DNA of 64,000 nucleotides from an uncultured Lachnospiraceae bacterium (GTDB lineage Bacteria; Bacillota; Clostridia; Lachnospirales; Lachnospiraceae): contig CAMWCA010000002.1 of NCBI GenBank assembly GCA_947172705.1, positions 1-64,000 of the forward strand, written 5' to 3'. Each line of letters starts with the position of its first letter. The first letter of the stretch is position 1. The notes below the pieces were generated by a model, which was not told the origin of the DNA, searched no databases, and saw only the letters and a list, made by a program, of their open reading frames with translations. A program made the translations under genes and the position numbers. Of this stretch, positions 62,846-64,000 are shown piece by piece.

Positions 62846-63403
62846 ATGAATAAAAGCAGAAAAATACAGCTGACAGGGATGTGCCTTCTCTTGTTTTTAG
62901 TGCTTGCGGCTTTTGGGGCGTTGAAGGTTTATCAGTCTCATGCCGAGCAGGCGGAAGCGCAGACGGAAGGGGAAGAGACATACTCGGTAACCCAGATAGA
63001 TCCTTCGAAGGTAAAAGAGATCGGCATAATTAACGATACAGAGACGGTCAACCTGATAAAAGAAGGCGGGGAATGGAAATGTGCGGATGATAAGACCCTC
63101 CAGATGGACGGCAGCGTGGTGGAGAGTTATCTGAATCAGGTGGCGGAGATCACCTCCGCCCTGAAGATCGAAGGGGTGGAAGACTTTTCTCAATATGGTT
63201 TGGATCAGCCACAGCTGAATATCACCCTGCAATGGGAAAACAACATGTATACTATTAAGATCGGCGATTATAACACGATTACAGGCAGTTATTATATCAG
63301 CGTAAACGAAGAAGATTCGGTCTATACGGTTGACAGTTCCCTTTTTTATGCATTGAATAAAGGTTTGGAGGATTTCAAACAGACGGAAAACGTGATACAA
63401 TAA
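62846..63403 (+). CDS. DUF4340-domain membrane-anchored protein
   Basis: A 185-residue protein started at ATG 62846 (GGAGGG 5 bases upstream). One N-terminal helix (about 8-27), then an extracellular domain with DPSKVKEIGIINDTETVNLIKEGGEWKCADDKTLQMDGSVVESYLNQVAEITSALKI and QYGLDQPQLNITL, the DUF4340 repeat. The family commonly ends GldFG-type operons in Firmicutes and Bacteroidetes. Role unknown. Confidence 0.87.
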   Translation: MNKSRKIQLTGMCLLLFLVLAAFGALKVYQSHAEQAEAQTEGEETYSVTQIDPSKVKEIGIINDTETVNLIKEGGEWKCADDKTLQMDGSVVESYLNQVAEITSALKIEGVEDFSQYGLDQPQLNITLQWENNMYTIKIGDYNTITGSYYISVNEEDSVYTVDSSLFYALNKGLEDFKQTENVIQ

Positions 63404-63438
63404 AGTCCATAAATATCTGTTTTGATATGGAGGACACA

Positions 63439-64000
63439 TTGAAAAGAATCATACAAAGAGCGACGGCGGTTCTTTTACTGGCAATAAGCGTCTGTGGATG
63501 CGCCGCTCAGGAAGAGCCGGAAGAGTACAGATTGGATGAGGAGCAGAAGCTGATTGTTTATACCTCCCATAAAAAAGAAATATATGAACCGATCATCAAG
63601 GAATTTGAAGAGAGAAGCGGAATCTGGGTAGAAATTATTCCGGGCGGAACCAACGAATTACTGGAAAAAATTAAATTCGAAGAAAGCGGAAGCGGCGGGG
63701 ATATTATGTTTGGCGGAGGAATCGACAGCCTGGAGGTATACAGCGGGGAGTTTGAATCCTACCGCCCGGCGCAGTACGAGCATTTGGATCATACCTATGC
63801 CTCGGCGACAGATGCCTACACGGTATTTTCCAGGCTCCCTGCCGTTTTAATTTATAATAAAAAGCTTGTAATTTCGCCAGGGGCGCCAAGAAATTGGGAG
63901 GAGCTGCTGAACAGCCGGTGGAAAGGGCATATTGCCTACGCAGACCCGGTTAAGTCAGGAAGCTCCTATACGTCGTTGCAGACGATGATACAGGTTTTAA
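63439..64000 (+). CDS. Extracellular solute-binding lipoprotein, iron(III)-type (partial)
   Basis: The frame opens at TTG 63439 (GGAGG 5 bases upstream; ATG 63427 also in frame) and runs off the window after 187 codons. The lipobox is ISVCGC within the first 22 residues, and KLIVYTSHKKEIYEPIIKEFEERSG follows, the pattern of iron(III)/phosphonate-type binding proteins (SBP_bac_8 group). EIIPGGTNELLEKIKFEESGSGGDIMFGGG supports it. It lies 35 bases after DUF4340, so may share the transcript or start a separate iron uptake operon. Confidence 0.85.
   Translation, partial: MKRIIQRATAVLLLAISVCGCAAQEEPEEYRLDEEQKLIVYTSHKKEIYEPIIKEFEERSGIWVEIIPGGTNELLEKIKFEESGSGGDIMFGGGIDSLEVYSGEFESYRPAQYEHLDHTYASATDAYTVFSRLPAVLIYNKKLVISPGAPRNWEELLNSRWKGHIAYADPVKSGSSYTSLQTMIQVL

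Noticed and set aside
61434..62981. 515-residue minus-strand frame opposite the GldF-GldG gene
   Set aside because: Antisense shadow of a gene with clear domains and coupled neighbours; no recognisable domain.

Overview
The window reads as chromosome of an anaerobic, spore-forming clostridium, most likely of the family Lachnospiraceae. Support comes from the gene order ylxM-ffh-rpsP-khpA-rimM-trmD-rplS-lepB-rbgA-lepB-rnhB-ylqG-ylqH-yraN, from the sporulation genes spoIVA, cotJABC and a GerA/SpoVAF-type germination gene, from the oxygen-sensitive NrdD/NrdG ribonucleotide reductase, and from purine-rich Shine-Dalgarno sites with many GTG and TTG starts. The genus cannot be fixed from the sequence alone. 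No tRNA, rRNA, CRISPR array or intact insertion sequence was seen.

Layout. (1) 0-4.1 kb is a decayed AT-rich accessory patch: the end of an Rpn-type nuclease gene, a secreted protein, phage/plasmid-type remnants, and broken pieces of a flavodoxin, a MATE pump and an unrecognised gene. (2) 4.1-6.2 kb is a MarR regulator and a MATE exporter that share operator-like palindromes. (3) 6.2-16.6 kb is the conserved translation, secretion and ribosome-assembly block. (4) 16.7-20.0 kb is a two-component system. (5) 20-31.2 kb holds a PRPP-synthetase-like gene, divergent from a radical-SAM DUF512 gene, then der-plsY-gpsA, a MoxR/VWA pair, tyrS, a YgjP-like metallopeptidase and spoIVA. (6) 31.3-46 kb is mostly metabolic: purine salvage (pnp, mtaD), a chemoreceptor, a membrane-anchored MutS relative, yjjG, a WYL regulator, an aminotransferase, nrdD-nrdG-dut behind NrdR-box-like sites, a GerA-type gene and degV. 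(7) 46-59.7 kb is accessory and regulatory: a soluble CZB chemoreceptor, a Ser/Thr kinase with a divergent HTH partner, a secreted protein, a HipA-like kinase cluster with DUF3791/DUF3990, a LanFEG-like ABC transporter, an MntA-HepT toxin-antitoxin pair, an orphan antitoxin-like gene, three tandem structured-RNA-like units, a cotJC fragment and the cotJABC operon. (8) 59.7-64 kb is a GldA/GldF-GldG-type ABC system with a DUF4340 protein, then the start of an iron-type solute-binding lipoprotein cut by the window end.

The best candidate for something undescribed is the triplicated 66-71 nt unit at 57.8-58.25 kb. Copies 2 and 3 have their own TTGACT-N17 promoters, all three end in a T-run after a stem, and base pairs in two helices have changed on both sides. 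The next most interesting are the HipA/DUF3990 cluster (50.9-53.0 kb) and the shared operator architecture around the MarR/MATE genes.
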